NCBI GenBank assembly: GCA_951394045.1
Contig: OX595992.1
Span: forward strand, 620,001-684,000
DNA length: 64,000 bases
From: Nitzschia sp. DOCU1
Taxonomy: Eukaryota; Bacillariophyta; Bacillariophyceae; Bacillariales; Bacillariaceae
Direction of reading: 5' to 3'
The notes under the pieces are model-generated. The model was not told where the DNA came from and searched no databases. It saw nothing but the letters and a program-made list of their open reading frames with translations. This document shows, piece after piece, positions 39,552 to 49,421 of the stretch (position 1 is its first letter; each line of letters opens with the position of its first letter). A program made the position numbers and the translations under genes.

Positions 39552-40093
39552 CTATTGCTGAGGAGTGTAGCTGGCTGCTGACCGCCAGAGGTTAAAGAAT
39601 AGGATGTCCGAATGGGACGATCGTTCATGGCATGTCCAGTCGCAAGGATGGTTTCGGTTAAGCTTGCTTGCTCTCGACGTACGATAGTACGTTCGTGTGG
39701 GCACACTGGTAGTAGCTCTCTTCACAACAAGGACGTCTATCGGTCCGTTGAAGGAGAAGCTTTTTCTTGTTGGTGGTCCCCAGGAAGCGATTTGCTCAAC
39801 CGCTTTGGCGTCAGCTGGTGGCACATAGCGAACCAGTGCATCGTCATTCAAAAAGATCTCTATGCTGACCTTGCAACCTTCTCGGTCTTTTCCGGAGCGC
39901 TGGTCAACGCAAAGCCTTCCCCCACAATATCCAAGGCGTCATCAATAATACAAAGCAATTTTTGCTTCTGAGACATGCTGGAGTATTTGGTTTGCATCTC
40001 CTTCGCGACGTATGGAGAGCATAGAGACGATGGCGTTAGAGCTGCGGTGTTGTGCATGAAAAGGATTTGGGCTTGGCTGGAAGATTTCGTCAT
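39552..40093 (-). pseudogene. Frameshifted small gene, unknown family
   Basis: From the ATG at 40093 a frame codes 77 residues (KYSSMSQKQKLLCIIDDALD, then EGFALTSAPEKTEKVARSA) and stops. In the next frame, coding-like sequence continues immediately: EIFLNDDALVRYVPPADAK, AVEQIASWGPPTRKSFSF, GPIDVLVVKRATTSVPT, up to a stop at 39552. The two parts abut within a few bases and the gap is too short for an intron, so one base appears to be missing or added near 39867. It may be a pseudogene or a sequencing error. No family is recognised. Confidence 0.45.
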
Positions 40094-40322
40094 GGTTGCT
40101 GTTTTGTGTGGGATGTTTGGCAATGATCTGTAGAAAATATGAGGGGTAGTACGGCTCTCCTTTCATTCACAGAGTTTGCGAGTGAGGATCTCGGGATGTT
40201 GCCACGTACGACAGTCGGAGGAATTGCTCTGGAGCCAAAATGCGGAGTTCGGGTTATGATAAAGTGCACAGAATGAAGATACCTTTTGTAATAGCCCTTG
40301 GTCGGCGATATGGTCGGCGTGG

Positions 40323-40574
40323 TCAGAAATCGGTTTGACAAGTAGCAAGAACACCGCACTTTTGGTCCCGATAGAAATTCTGTGCCAAGTAAATTACCTT
40401 TCGTCGACTGTAATACCAGGAACCGATAGGCCGCTTTAAATAAATCTGTATTCCAGTAAAATCTGTGCACTTTACGATAGTAGCCTTATGGCTTCCAGCG
40501 AGATAGCGCGCTGCCCAAACATTCCGATACGAGAGACTTTGGACATTTTCTGAGGTCTTTACTTGCGATTTCAT
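40323..40574 (-). CDS. Short open frame, doubtful gene
   Basis: An 83-codon frame with ATG start reads with protein-like composition (NVWAARYLAGSHKATIVKC, IYLKRPIGSWYYSRRK, LAQNFYRDQKCGVLATC). A good splice donor (AAG then GTAATTT) occurs inside. It could be a fragment of a decayed gene or transposon. No family recognised and no upstream or downstream exon could be linked. Confidence 0.22.
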   Translation of the reverse strand: MKSQVKTSENVQSLSYRNVWAARYLAGSHKATIVKCTDFTGIQIYLKRPIGSWYYSRRKVIYLAQNFYRDQKCGVLATCQTDF

Positions 40575-41271
40575 CCCCAAGCATCCGAAATCTTTACTGT
40601 AATTGGAAACAAGTCAATAATTACACCTTGAACGCGAAGCACTCAACTTCTATCTATTGGCGCGCACCACCATATCAAAGATAGCAGTTTCAAGTTCTAC
40701 CCGAACGTAGCATTTGTGATTTCGGGTGTTCGGTTCAGCTGTTATTGTTGGTGGTGCGGTTCTCCATCATGGCGATGGACTCTCCAACATCGCTCATATT
40801 ACTGTGACTGTCACTGTACCTCACACGTTACTTGACTTGCAATCGGCGCCTTCCCATAGTGTACTGTATCGTACCTGGCATAAGTATACCTCTCTGCTTT
40901 AGGAACAGCTACGAAGTCCAACGAGCTGACGCACTCAACTTCTATTGGCTGCACCACCAGCTAGCACACTTTACGACAGCAGCCGTACCTCGTACTATAT
41001 GACTTCCCGCCATCGATGACGGAACATGTCTATTTAACACGACGGGAATTATGGACAGCTGCACGAAAGAGTCCGATCGAGAGCATCGATAGGCGGTTCG
41101 AGCCCGAACGTTCTGTAGCATTTGTGATGGTGGTGGCGCGGTTCTCCATTATGGCGATGGACCGACATCACACCCCATCATGCTTCACAAGTTATTTGCA
41201 ATTGGCGACTTCCCATAGTGTGTATCAGATATGAATCTCTGCTTAGCAACAGCAATGAAGTCCAACGGAGC
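40465..41271 (+). repeat. Mosaic of degenerate direct repeats
   Basis: Three kinds of unit each occur twice. X: cactttacgatagtagcc at about 40465 and cactttacgacagcagcc at about 40964. Y: cactcaacttctat followed by gcaccacca at about 40639 and 40932. Z: the long unit 40699-40926 versus 41103-41271, sharing agcatttgtgat, gcggttctccatcatggcga / gcggttctccattatggcga, cttcccatagtgt and gaagtccaacg. The units have diverged by substitutions and indels. Confidence 0.75.
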
Positions 41272-41555
41272 CGACTTTCTTCCGGGCCCTTCTTGCCGTT
41301 ATTACTATTTACCTGGAACTATCCGATGCCTGGGAATGACGTTCCTTTTGGGGGGATAGGTATATTTGTGGGTTATTGGCGCATTTCTCACTGGTTTCTA
41401 CCACGCTACGATGCTATAAAAGTTCCTACAGGTAAGGTGAAGCGATTACCTGATAGTACGAACGATGAGGGGAGGTGGGTCGTTCCAGCTACTGGCGCTG
41501 AGGCCCATGGCAAGGCGCTAGCAGATTGGCTTCTTCTACCAACGCCAACGACTAC

Positions 41556-43012
41556 TTATTTCTTGCCAAGAATCTCTTCTCCTGCTGCGATGCGGAATGC
41601 TTTGCTATCCCCCTTTCGCCTTGTTACTTTTCTGGTTCTCCGATCAAGCTCCGCAACGGCATCGTCGATGCTGACACCAGCTTTTGCCGCTCGCACCATT
41701 GCAAAGTAAAGTACATCCGCTAATTCACCGGCTACATCGCCTGGCTCGGTTGCTTCTGATAACTCCTGAGCCTCTTCCACAAGTTTATCTCTCAAGAGTT
41801 CTGGGTCTTCGAAAAGACGTTTGGTGTAAGATCCTTCGGGTGCCGACACTAACCGCTCTTTCAGGGTGGCTTCTAAATGCCTCAAGCCCCTGGGCTCGCC
41901 CCAACATGTCAGGGTATTGAGGTGACAGAAAGCAGCGGCATCTTCACCTCGTTGCGTGACAATAAATCGGAGAGCATCGCCGTCGCAGTCAACATCCAAG
42001 CGATGAAGAGTCTGATAATGACCTGAAGTGTCACCCTTTCTCCATAAATTTTTCCGAGATCGTGAGTAATAAACACCACGGCCACATTCCAGTGCTGCCG
42101 CAATTGATTCCTATGTAAAGAAGAATAGTAGAAGAAGTCAGCGTGGCTGTGAATGCCCCAAATCCAAATCAAAGTGAGCGCACTCACCTTGGAAGAATAG
42201 ACCAGACCCAAGGCCTCGTCACTCCTCGTGCAGACGACAGTGGTAAAGAGCCCGTCGTCGCGGTCTGTTTTCATACATGCTGCATAGCTCATGCCAAGAT
42301 CTGTAGCTGTTGGGTCGATCAGTCCAATGCTCCCCTTTCCGTCTTTACATTTTTTCGAAATCTCGGAGACTATGCTAGGCATTTCGTCGCTCTTGGTCGT
42401 TGTGGCCAGTTGAAATGAAACCCTATCCTTCTTTTCCGGAACCAGGGACAAAACTCTTTCTACCGTCGAAAGAGAATTGTCAGATAGATACACAGAAATA
42501 GTCCCCGCCAGTACCAACGCTGCTGATATTGCCTCCTCCGTCGCCTTCGATTCGTCGTCGAAATGGGCAACCAGGCGCTCTCGTGGAATCTTGGCGGCAT
42601 CCATGGCCTCCAAATTGTTTCCTTGCATGACGATAGCTGCGCATCCCGCATCAAGGAGACACGCAGCCAGGCATCCATCCGTCCCGACAACGTCCTCTGC
42701 AGAAACGACCACTTGTACATCCACGACGCTGACGTCCAGCTGGAGAGTTTTCTGGAGGAATGTCGACGCCATTGCAATTCCTTGTTTCAAGTACTTCTTT
42801 TTCAATTTTTTATTCTCCTCCTTTGTTTCCGGGGTATCAGTATCCACTAGGGCCTGTTCTTTGTTCTTGTCGCAAATGGCCCGGTATTCGGTAGGATTGA
42901 AACATGTGGCCGGGTCAATCCGGCATGTTCCGACAGCCGATAATGCAGCTCTGTTGTTTGCAGCATCCACTGGCTGATCCGTGACAAAACAAGGAAATGG
43001 AAGCGATGTCAT
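41556..43012 (-). CDS. Bifunctional phosphoribosyl-AMP cyclohydrolase / phosphoribosyl-ATP pyrophosphatase (HIS4-type HisIE)
   Basis: Catalyses steps 2 and 3 of histidine biosynthesis. Two exons, 42188-43012 and 41556-42110, are joined by a 77 bp intron, for 459 residues. The join gives the HisI core: LGLVYSSK then ESIAAALECGRGVYYSRSRK, LWRKGDTSGHYQTL, DVDCDGDALRFIV, FCHLNTLTCWGEP. HisE follows with LVSAPEGSYTKRLFEDPELL, KLVEEAQELSEATEPGDVAGELADV and KVTRRKGDSKAF. Before HisI there is a 240-residue N-terminal domain ending in TDRDDGLFTTVVCTR, aligning with the degenerate N-terminal domain of yeast HIS4. The HisD domain that completes HIS4 is absent. No signal peptide is seen. Divergent from the small upstream frame and ClpR. 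Confidence 0.92.
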
Positions 43013-43999
43013 TGCATATATTGACTACGTTGTTAGAAGAGGAGAGTCGCTCAACGTGTGCCGGCGAATGGCAACAAAGCTGCGGTATTTTCGACGGCGG
43101 GTATCCACGATGCGGCGTTTGTCGGAGCATCATCATCGTCATCGAATCTTTTTTAGCGGGCGGTGGGGGAGTGTTTTGACGGATCAGCTCATTACCTGTT
43201 CCGACATGACTGACTCGACTCTTTCGGTTTGCACCAGCCCCAACGCTCCCAGGACAAACTTCAGTGAAGTACCTCCTTCTATCGTACTGACTATTGCTTT
43301 TGTTTGCATTCATGCGGAGGTCCTCTCCAGTACGATAGTCAGCTACCTCGTCATGGATTTCCTGGTACTGACACTAGTATTGCTGGGCCTGCCGTCGCAT
43401 TGTCAGGAGTAGGTCCAATGAGTCAAGAGGATCGGGTTCGCTCGCACGTCGATGGAAGTAATGCGGCCCCATGAATGCAAACGAGGAGTAAACTCTAAGT
43501 CTAAGCGAACTCGGACTACCTAGCATAGTGATACTGACAAGGGTAGTATCGTGTGATTTCATCGGCATTTTATTATCTCCTGTCAAAAAAGATGCGAGAA
43601 AAATGTGAGGAGAGGCAAGCCGTCGTATCATACAAGCTGACCGTCCGTATTCACAGCCTCATAGATAGTATGGCTAATTATATCTCATTGCGAGCATGGC
43701 GGGTCGACGGTCTGGCCCTGCGTCCGATCGCAAAGATTTTTCGATTGGAGATCAAGAGACGTCATCACCAGCAGACGAGCCTTCGTCGTGCCGCCACGCG
43801 GCAGAGGAGGAACGAATGTTTGCTGCCAAGAAAATAGCGGCGTTAGAACAACTGCGCCGCCGACCATCTGCCATGAGCATGGAAGCTCCTTCGTTGCGCC
43901 TAACGACGACGACGACGCAGCTAACCCAACAAGGGCACTCAAGATTTGCTGTCGGCGACTTTCTGCTCCTCCAACATTTTGATTCCTGATTGACAGAAG
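43013..43999. other. Divergent region between HisIE and ClpR
   Basis: About 1 kb holds both promoters. A plus-strand frame (42981-43412) overlaps the HisIE start and looks spurious. A small frame at 43696-43989 is listed separately. Confidence 0.4.
43696..43989 (+). CDS. Small open frame just upstream of ClpR, doubtful
   Basis: A 97-codon frame from an ATG, ending only 10 bases before the ClpR start. The middle is helical and charged (AEEERMFAAKKIAALEQLRR) and the ends are low complexity. It may be an upstream open frame in the ClpR leader, a small gene, or chance. No family recognised. Confidence 0.25.
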   Translation: MAGRRSGPASDRKDFSIGDQETSSPADEPSSCRHAAEEERMFAAKKIAALEQLRRRPSAMSMEAPSLRLTTTTTQLTQQGHSRFAVGDFLLLQHFDS

Positions 44000-44910
44000 A
44001 TGAAATTCACGGCTGCTGTTCTGTGCTTATTGGCAGGAGGCGCGAATGCCTTTTCGCCCCGAGGCTTCGCGGCCAACAAATCAGGGTTGATGGTTCCTAC
44101 ATCGGCCCAAGATGACAGCAATTCTCCCTTGACTACGAGACCGCCTATGAACATGGTTGCAGGCGGTGCCGAGCGAGCGTATGGACAAGAGTACTACGAG
44201 GGTAAGTCATGGGGTCGCATATGGCATGATCTGCTGAGTGGGGCAGTTGATCAAGATCTTTGTCTCACATTTTTCGCACGTCTGTAGGTGCTCCGATCGG
44301 CCCCCCTCCTGATCTTCCATCTCTTCTTTTGCACAACCGTATCGTTTACATTGGAATGCCGCTGGTCCCTGCCGTCACGGAGCTAGTCATTGCGGAACTG
44401 TTGTATCTGAATTACGAATCCACCGATCCCATCACCATGTACATCAACTCATCTGGAACCACAACTGCTAATGGACAAGCAGTTGGTTTTGAGACCGAAG
44501 CATTTGCCATTGCCGACGTGATGAAGTACGTTCGTCCACCTGTTCACACAGTGGCGCTAGGACAAGCATTTGGGGCAGCTGCCATGTTGTTGTCCCAGGG
44601 AAAGCGAGGGTACCGCTTTGCCTTGCCCAACGCCACGATTTTGCTCAATCAACCTCGATCGCAAGCGCGTGGACAAGCTTCAGATATTGCCATCAAGGCT
44701 AAGGAGGTAGCCCATAACCGAAGAAGCATGTGCGAACTGATTGCTTCGGCTTGTGGAAAGCCAGTGGAGACTGTGATTCAAGATTGCAGCCGCGTCAAGT
44801 ATTTGCAACCGCACGAAGCTGTGGAATACGGTTTGATTGATGAAGTCATTGACAATGGTGCCAAGAACCTTCCAGTGAAGCCAGCCTTCATGACGCAACT
44901 TGGACAGTGA
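44000..44910 (+). CDS. Plastid ClpR: ClpP-like subunit without catalytic residues
   Basis: A subunit of the plastid Clp protease core. Two exons, 44000-44201 and 44288-44910, are joined by an 86 bp intron, for 274 residues. The presequence is a textbook diatom plastid address: signal peptide (KFTAAVLCLLAGGANA) then FSPRGF. The ClpP fold is complete: RIVYIGMPLVPAVTELVIAE, LYLNYESTDPITMYINSSG, and YLQPHEAVEYGLIDEVID. The catalytic serine motif GQAASMGA reads GQAFGAAAML here, so Ser is lost, and the histidine motif MIHQP reads LLNQP, so His is lost. The subunit is therefore proteolytically inactive and belongs to the ClpR class, which forms mixed rings with active ClpP. Which of the ClpR types it is cannot be told. 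Confidence 0.9.
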
Positions 44911-45119
44911 AAAGGTGTCGGTCATTTCCTAATATCAGTATAGACCGTTACCATTTGTATTCGTCACTGGATAATGAAAAGCTGGAAATAGTTCCATGCG
45001 GATCTATCTACCTAGTTCTAGGGTTGGGACTGTCGCTTTGAAGTTTCAGTTTAGAAGTTCAGTGCTTTGTATTCTAACGAGAAGAAAAGGTTGGAAGTAG
45101 ATTACGCCTGCTGCAACTT

Positions 45120-47689
45120 CTACGAATGGAACATGAAGGTAGCCTTGTCACTCTGAAGCATGCGGCTACAGTTGGCAGTCCCCACAACACGTTCCAAAGC
45201 AAAACCTTCAAACCTGGTAAAAAGTGCCAAACAGCTCGACACAGAAGTGGCGGTATCGACATCGTCGGTCAGGTTCATGGGGGTACCGGTGTTGATCAAA
45301 TTCACTTGATCTGCATAAAACTGAGGGTGCTCGGGAAGTCCTAGGAAGATCAAATGGCGAATACCCTTGATGGCGTGTCGATGGAAATAGTTGCACCGGC
45401 CCGTGTACAGCATGATGGGCTTTCGCCCCTGTGCAAACCTAGCTCGTCCCCGGCTTGTTTCTGTGACCCGACTATATTCGTGAACACTCACAAAGGAGAT
45501 CTCCCGCTTCAAGAAAATATTCCGCAGGGCGACAAAGTCAAAGTAGGATGGAATGTAGATCATAGTGTGCTTTTGCTTGTGACGTTGAATTTGCGGAAGT
45601 ATGTGTTTGACAAAGTAGTTCACACGGCCATCAGTTTGCTGGTCGAATGATGGCACTGGTACCCGTTGAAAGACCTGCTTCATCGGCAAATGTACACTGG
45701 CCAGAGCGGCTTCCTCGGGTTGGATCTTTCGTCGTGCCTTGACCGATCCGCTGATACTCTTCCCAAAGCGTTTGAATGCATTATGGAGGAAAGGATCCAT
45801 GATGTCCGTAGAAAGAATCAACTGCCTCCAGTACGCGCCTTGTCCCTCCAGAATGGGATTCCGAACCCTGGAGAAGTCGGTGTCGTTGTTTCTTTGAGGC
45901 TCCTTGTTCAACAGGTTAAAGATATCGTTGACATGATCCCAATTTTGCATCAGCAATACATCCGCATATTCCACCAAACAGATTTCAATGCTCGAAAGAA
46001 AATCGGAATCCCCTCCCTTGCCCTCGTCGTCCGCGGCTGTGAGCACCTTCAAGCCCAGGGGCGACGCAACGATAATGTCGCTTTTGTAAAAGTCAGTGTA
46101 CAGCTTAGGCTGAATATTCGACGAATTTGACGACTCTTTTTTCTGGCTTTTTGCAGCTTTCGGAGTCAAGGCTATACCGACCTTGAAATCATCGTCGTTG
46201 TTCACATCGTCACCGAAGAGATCGTTCCAATCCTTGCCTTTCTTCTCAAGAACTGCCTTGCGTCGTCGCTCTTCATCTGCTTCGAAAGAGGAATCTTTAC
46301 CGTCGTCGTCCTCGTCATACACGGGCTTTCCGAACTCCACGTCGAAGCGTTCCACATGCGGACCTGTGTTGTCTGATCCAGTCATTTCAAGCAAGTCGTG
46401 GACGAACTTATGGCAAGTCCCCCGGGTAGGCAACAGGACGAGTACTGTCGGTCGCGTGAATCCCTGGTCGCGAAAGCGGCTATTGTCCGTGTCCATCTGC
46501 TCGGCTGCTTTCTCATCGTCATCGCTGTCTTGTGCCTCGGCCGCCAATTCCTTGAGCTGACGATTGTGGCGCTGTACCCTACTCCGCGAAGTCAAGACGT
46601 GATTCAGAACATGCAGTAAGTAAATCTGATGCATTTCTTTTCGATGCTAAGGATGCGAAGAGGTGAGGTGGGCCATTGACTTTTGAACAGTAGTTGTCCG
46701 CCCTTGAAATCGGGAGTGCTTACCTTCCGCGAATCAGTAGTAATGAGGAGGTCCATGTACCTCGACAGAAACGAGTATACTGGAAACTGAGAATCTTTCA
46801 AGATGCCCTTATGTAGCCGCTTCCATCTGTTTTGTAGGGCTTTTCGATTACCCTCAAAGGCCGTCGCCGCTAGTTTTCTCAAGTCGTCAAGGCCTGTGTC
46901 AGGGCCAAACTTCGAAGAATCAAGTTCACGCCTGGCAATTCTCGTAATGACTTCGAATTCCAATTGATCATTGATAATCAACTTGTTAGACGACGTTTGT
47001 GTCGTGGATTTCAATTCATCTGGCTGAAGCGGGCTTTGACTGAAGTGCTGATAGTAGAGATCGACTTTTCGCCTTCTAGCAATGTCGTCGACGACTGAGT
47101 CGTCGTCATCATCGTCAACCTCGTCGATGCCATTGTCATCTTTCTCATCAAAGTCGCCATCGCTGTTATCACTATCATCACTACTCTCCATCTCTGTGTC
47201 ACTCGAATCATCTCCCCTATGCTGGGCGTCAAAATTCGAGCTTGGCTGACTACCGTCGCCTTGTCTCTTGCTGGAGCCAGACTGCTTAATTTTCTTTCGA
47301 ATGGCGCTGAGAAAGCCTTGAAGTGCAGGTGTTTCATCATCATCAGATTCAGCTTCACTGTCGGAGCGAAAAGTTTCGTCCTTGCGATGTCGATTGCCGA
47401 TTTTGGAACTTGGAGAATTGTTCTTCAAAACACCCTTGACAGAAGTCCCCTGTGACGCCGCCGGCTCCACTGCCACTTGCGTTTTCCCACGTCCCTCGTC
47501 TTGAGCCCACCGAACCGATGGCTCACGATCATTATTCGCAGACCGAGCTATTAAGCGACTTTTCCCCACTCGCCGAGGTTTTTCGTTGTCAACAATGGCG
47601 GTTTCTCCCCATTGGCGTTCCAACTTAGCCTTGGCGCGGGCTTTCTTCCCCTTCGGCCCCTTTTTCTTCGCAGTTTTTTGCTTTGCCAT
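45120..47689 (-). CDS. UTP25: U3 snoRNP-associated protein UTP25 (DEF/DIEXF family)
   Basis: A nucleolar factor of the small-subunit processome, needed for 18S rRNA maturation. Two exons, 46724-47689 and 45120-46625 (98 bp intron), give 823 residues. The N-terminus is strongly basic (AKQKTAKKKGPKGKKARAKA), then acidic and Asp/Ser-rich around residues 150-205. The conserved part shows FPVYSFLSRYMDLLITT, spliced to IYLLHVLNHVLTSRSRVQRHN, then PTVLVLLPTRGTCHKFV, FYKSDIIVASPLGLKVL, LSSIEICLVEYADVLLMQNW, LILSTDIMDPFLHNAFKRFG and MIYIPSYFDFVALRNIF. These resemble a degenerate DEAD-box helicase without the ATPase motifs, as known for this family. Confidence 0.92.
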
Positions 47690-48354
47690 TTGCCTTTCAA
47701 GTGATCACTGTTGCAAGTTAAGGTTGAAAATGAAAACTGTCGTCTTTGGTTGACGAAGGGTCTGGAAACACTTCTGAGCGAAAATAAGATGGCGGTATGT
47801 TTGCTTCCTTTCGATCTTTACTTTTTTCACGACGACATTTTTTCGTGGTCTTGGAAGGGCGTCTGCTCGGCGTCCGTCGTTGATGCGTTGTTTTCGAAGA
47901 GTTGGTCCAATGAATCGTCCAATCGGCAACGCGCAGGGAGCTGCAGCACCAACAACGAAAACTTTTCGTTTTGTGCTACCGCTAGATCTCTAGCAGTATC
48001 CGTTCGAAGAATGAACGAGAAGGAGCGACACTGACACTCTAGAGAAGTATGATAGATGAAGTACCGGTAGGTCTGATCTATGCAAGCGTTTACTGGTGTG
48101 ACGGATAAGATACGAAAGTGGACTTGGTGCAGGATTCCAGATCGACGCCAGGCTGATCGTAAACTAGAGTCTATCTAGAATTGCACCGACTCTGTCATGT
48201 CGGATGGAGTAGGGTACTACTGGAAAGATCACAATCGACGAAACATAATATGTACTCGGGTCTCGGCATTCGATTGGCAAGGCGATACACCAGCTGGAGA
48301 CAACGCAATGAACAGGGAAAACTTTGGCGTTTGATAGATCGGCTTTTACACATT
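47690..48354. other. Region between UTP25 and RPL14
   Basis: Both flanking genes run on the minus strand, so this holds the UTP25 promoter and the RPL14 3' UTR. Short frames occur on both strands but none is convincing. Confidence 0.4.
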
Positions 48355-48759
48355 TTAAGCTCCCAGTTCTGCCATTTTCTTGGCGATGATTGCGCTCTTT
48401 TGCTTTCGGGCAACCATGACCTTGAATCGATCAAAGTCTGACAGGCTAGCTCGTTTCTTCCTGGACGCCAGCTTCTTGGCCCAACTAGAGGATTCCCACT
48501 TGTTCAAAGTGTCGGCATCTGCCCACGCCTTCTTCAACGTCTTTTGGCGGGCGTTTGCTTGAATCTTGACAGTCAAGTCTGTCAGTGCGATGCGCGTGTA
48601 AGAGATAACCTGTCGCGAAACACCGGTAATTTCTGCGGGTCCATCGATAAGGCACTTGTTTTGGTCAACAATATCGATAATAGTGGCAAGCTTGCCAGCT
48701 TCGGGTCCGTAATTAATAAGGACCACACGGCCGACCTCAACAAATCGCTTGAAAACCAT
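48355..48759 (-). CDS. RPL14: 60S ribosomal protein L14 (eL14)
   Basis: A 134-residue ribosomal protein of the large cytosolic subunit. Motifs: FKRFVEVGRVVLINYGPEAG at the N-terminus (KOW-like fold), LATIIDIVDQNKCLIDGP, VSRQVISYTRIALTDL, and the basic helical C-terminus WAKKLASRKKRASLSDFDRF then ARKQKSAIIAKK. The length matches plant and algal eL14. The start is the ATG at 48759. The frame stays open 18 codons upstream, but directly before the ATG there is a pyrimidine-rich tract ending in ctgcag, a splice acceptor, so the leader probably contains an intron. Confidence 0.93.
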   Translation of the reverse strand: MVFKRFVEVGRVVLINYGPEAGKLATIIDIVDQNKCLIDGPAEITGVSRQVISYTRIALTDLTVKIQANARQKTLKKAWADADTLNKWESSSWAKKLASRKKRASLSDFDRFKVMVARKQKSAIIAKKMAELGA

Positions 48760-49421
48760 TTTCTGCAGAAAGCAAGAGAAGCCATTGTGAGTAGAGTTGT
48801 CTTTACACGGCATTCACACTAGCCGCAAAGCGAGACCGAAAGCCGAAATCCCAACCATTCTCCTCCATCCACAACCCCACTACGTTTCTACATCATCTTC
48901 CTGACACATCTTCCAGCACCATCCTCACAACACCATCCCAACGAAACACACCTGTTACGTATTTGAAGCTTGCTTCTATTGCAGAGATGACAATCCGCGG
49001 GGTGTTGCCTTCGCGGGCGGTGGATCGACAATGGCGCAGGCTCCATCGAACCTTGAATGCGTTTTCAACGAAGGGTTTCTACGTGAATTTATTACTGGGT
49101 GTCGTTTAGTAAGTGGAACCGAGGTATCAGCAAGATTCGAATCCTCCGACCACACGTTTTACATTCATTATTTTAGTCGTTTTCAGACTTAATCGACTCG
49201 ACTCAATGCAATGATGTGCGAGTGACGTGGGAAATGTCTTTCGCGCGCATTTTAGGAAGCGTTTCTCGTCATCGGTGTCGTCATTCGTTTGTCGAAGAAA
49301 GATGTTGAACAAATAGATCGTCGATACACTCATTTTATTTCACCCCTTCACCACAATTCATCGCTATCGAGAAAGTACTGCACAATACAAGCTTGTCGCC
49401 AACGTATCAACATATTCCAAA
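48760..49421. other. Divergent region between RPL14 and the propeller gene
   Basis: This holds the RPL14 leader with a probable 5' UTR intron (acceptor at 48763-48768; a donor such as aacagGTGTGT near 48950 is possible) and the promoter of the next plus-strand gene. A minus-strand T-arm-like string (ggattcgaatctt, about 49131-49143) was checked and does not fold into a tRNA. Confidence 0.45.

Larger units (their letters stand above)
40094..41555. other. 1.46 kb gene-poor region with decayed repeats
   Basis: No confident gene. The region holds a mosaic of degenerate direct repeats (listed separately) and a short minus-strand frame at 40323-40574. The plus-strand frame reaching 41709 overlaps the histidine-biosynthesis gene on the other strand and is a shadow. 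Confidence 0.5.

Noticed and set aside
41090..41115. ggttcgagcccg string suggesting a tRNA
   Set aside because: The flanking bases do not pair into T or acceptor stems; the string is part of a repeat unit.
41218..41709. 163-codon plus-strand frame
   Set aside because: Its second half is antisense to the HisE exon; the first half is in the decayed-repeat region.
42981..43412. 143-codon plus-strand frame
   Set aside because: Overlaps the HisIE start on the other strand and lacks any domain.
49120..49160. T-arm-like string suggesting a tRNA on the minus strand
   Set aside because: The bases around gattcgaatc do not form a 5 bp T stem, and no D arm, anticodon arm or acceptor stem could be drawn.
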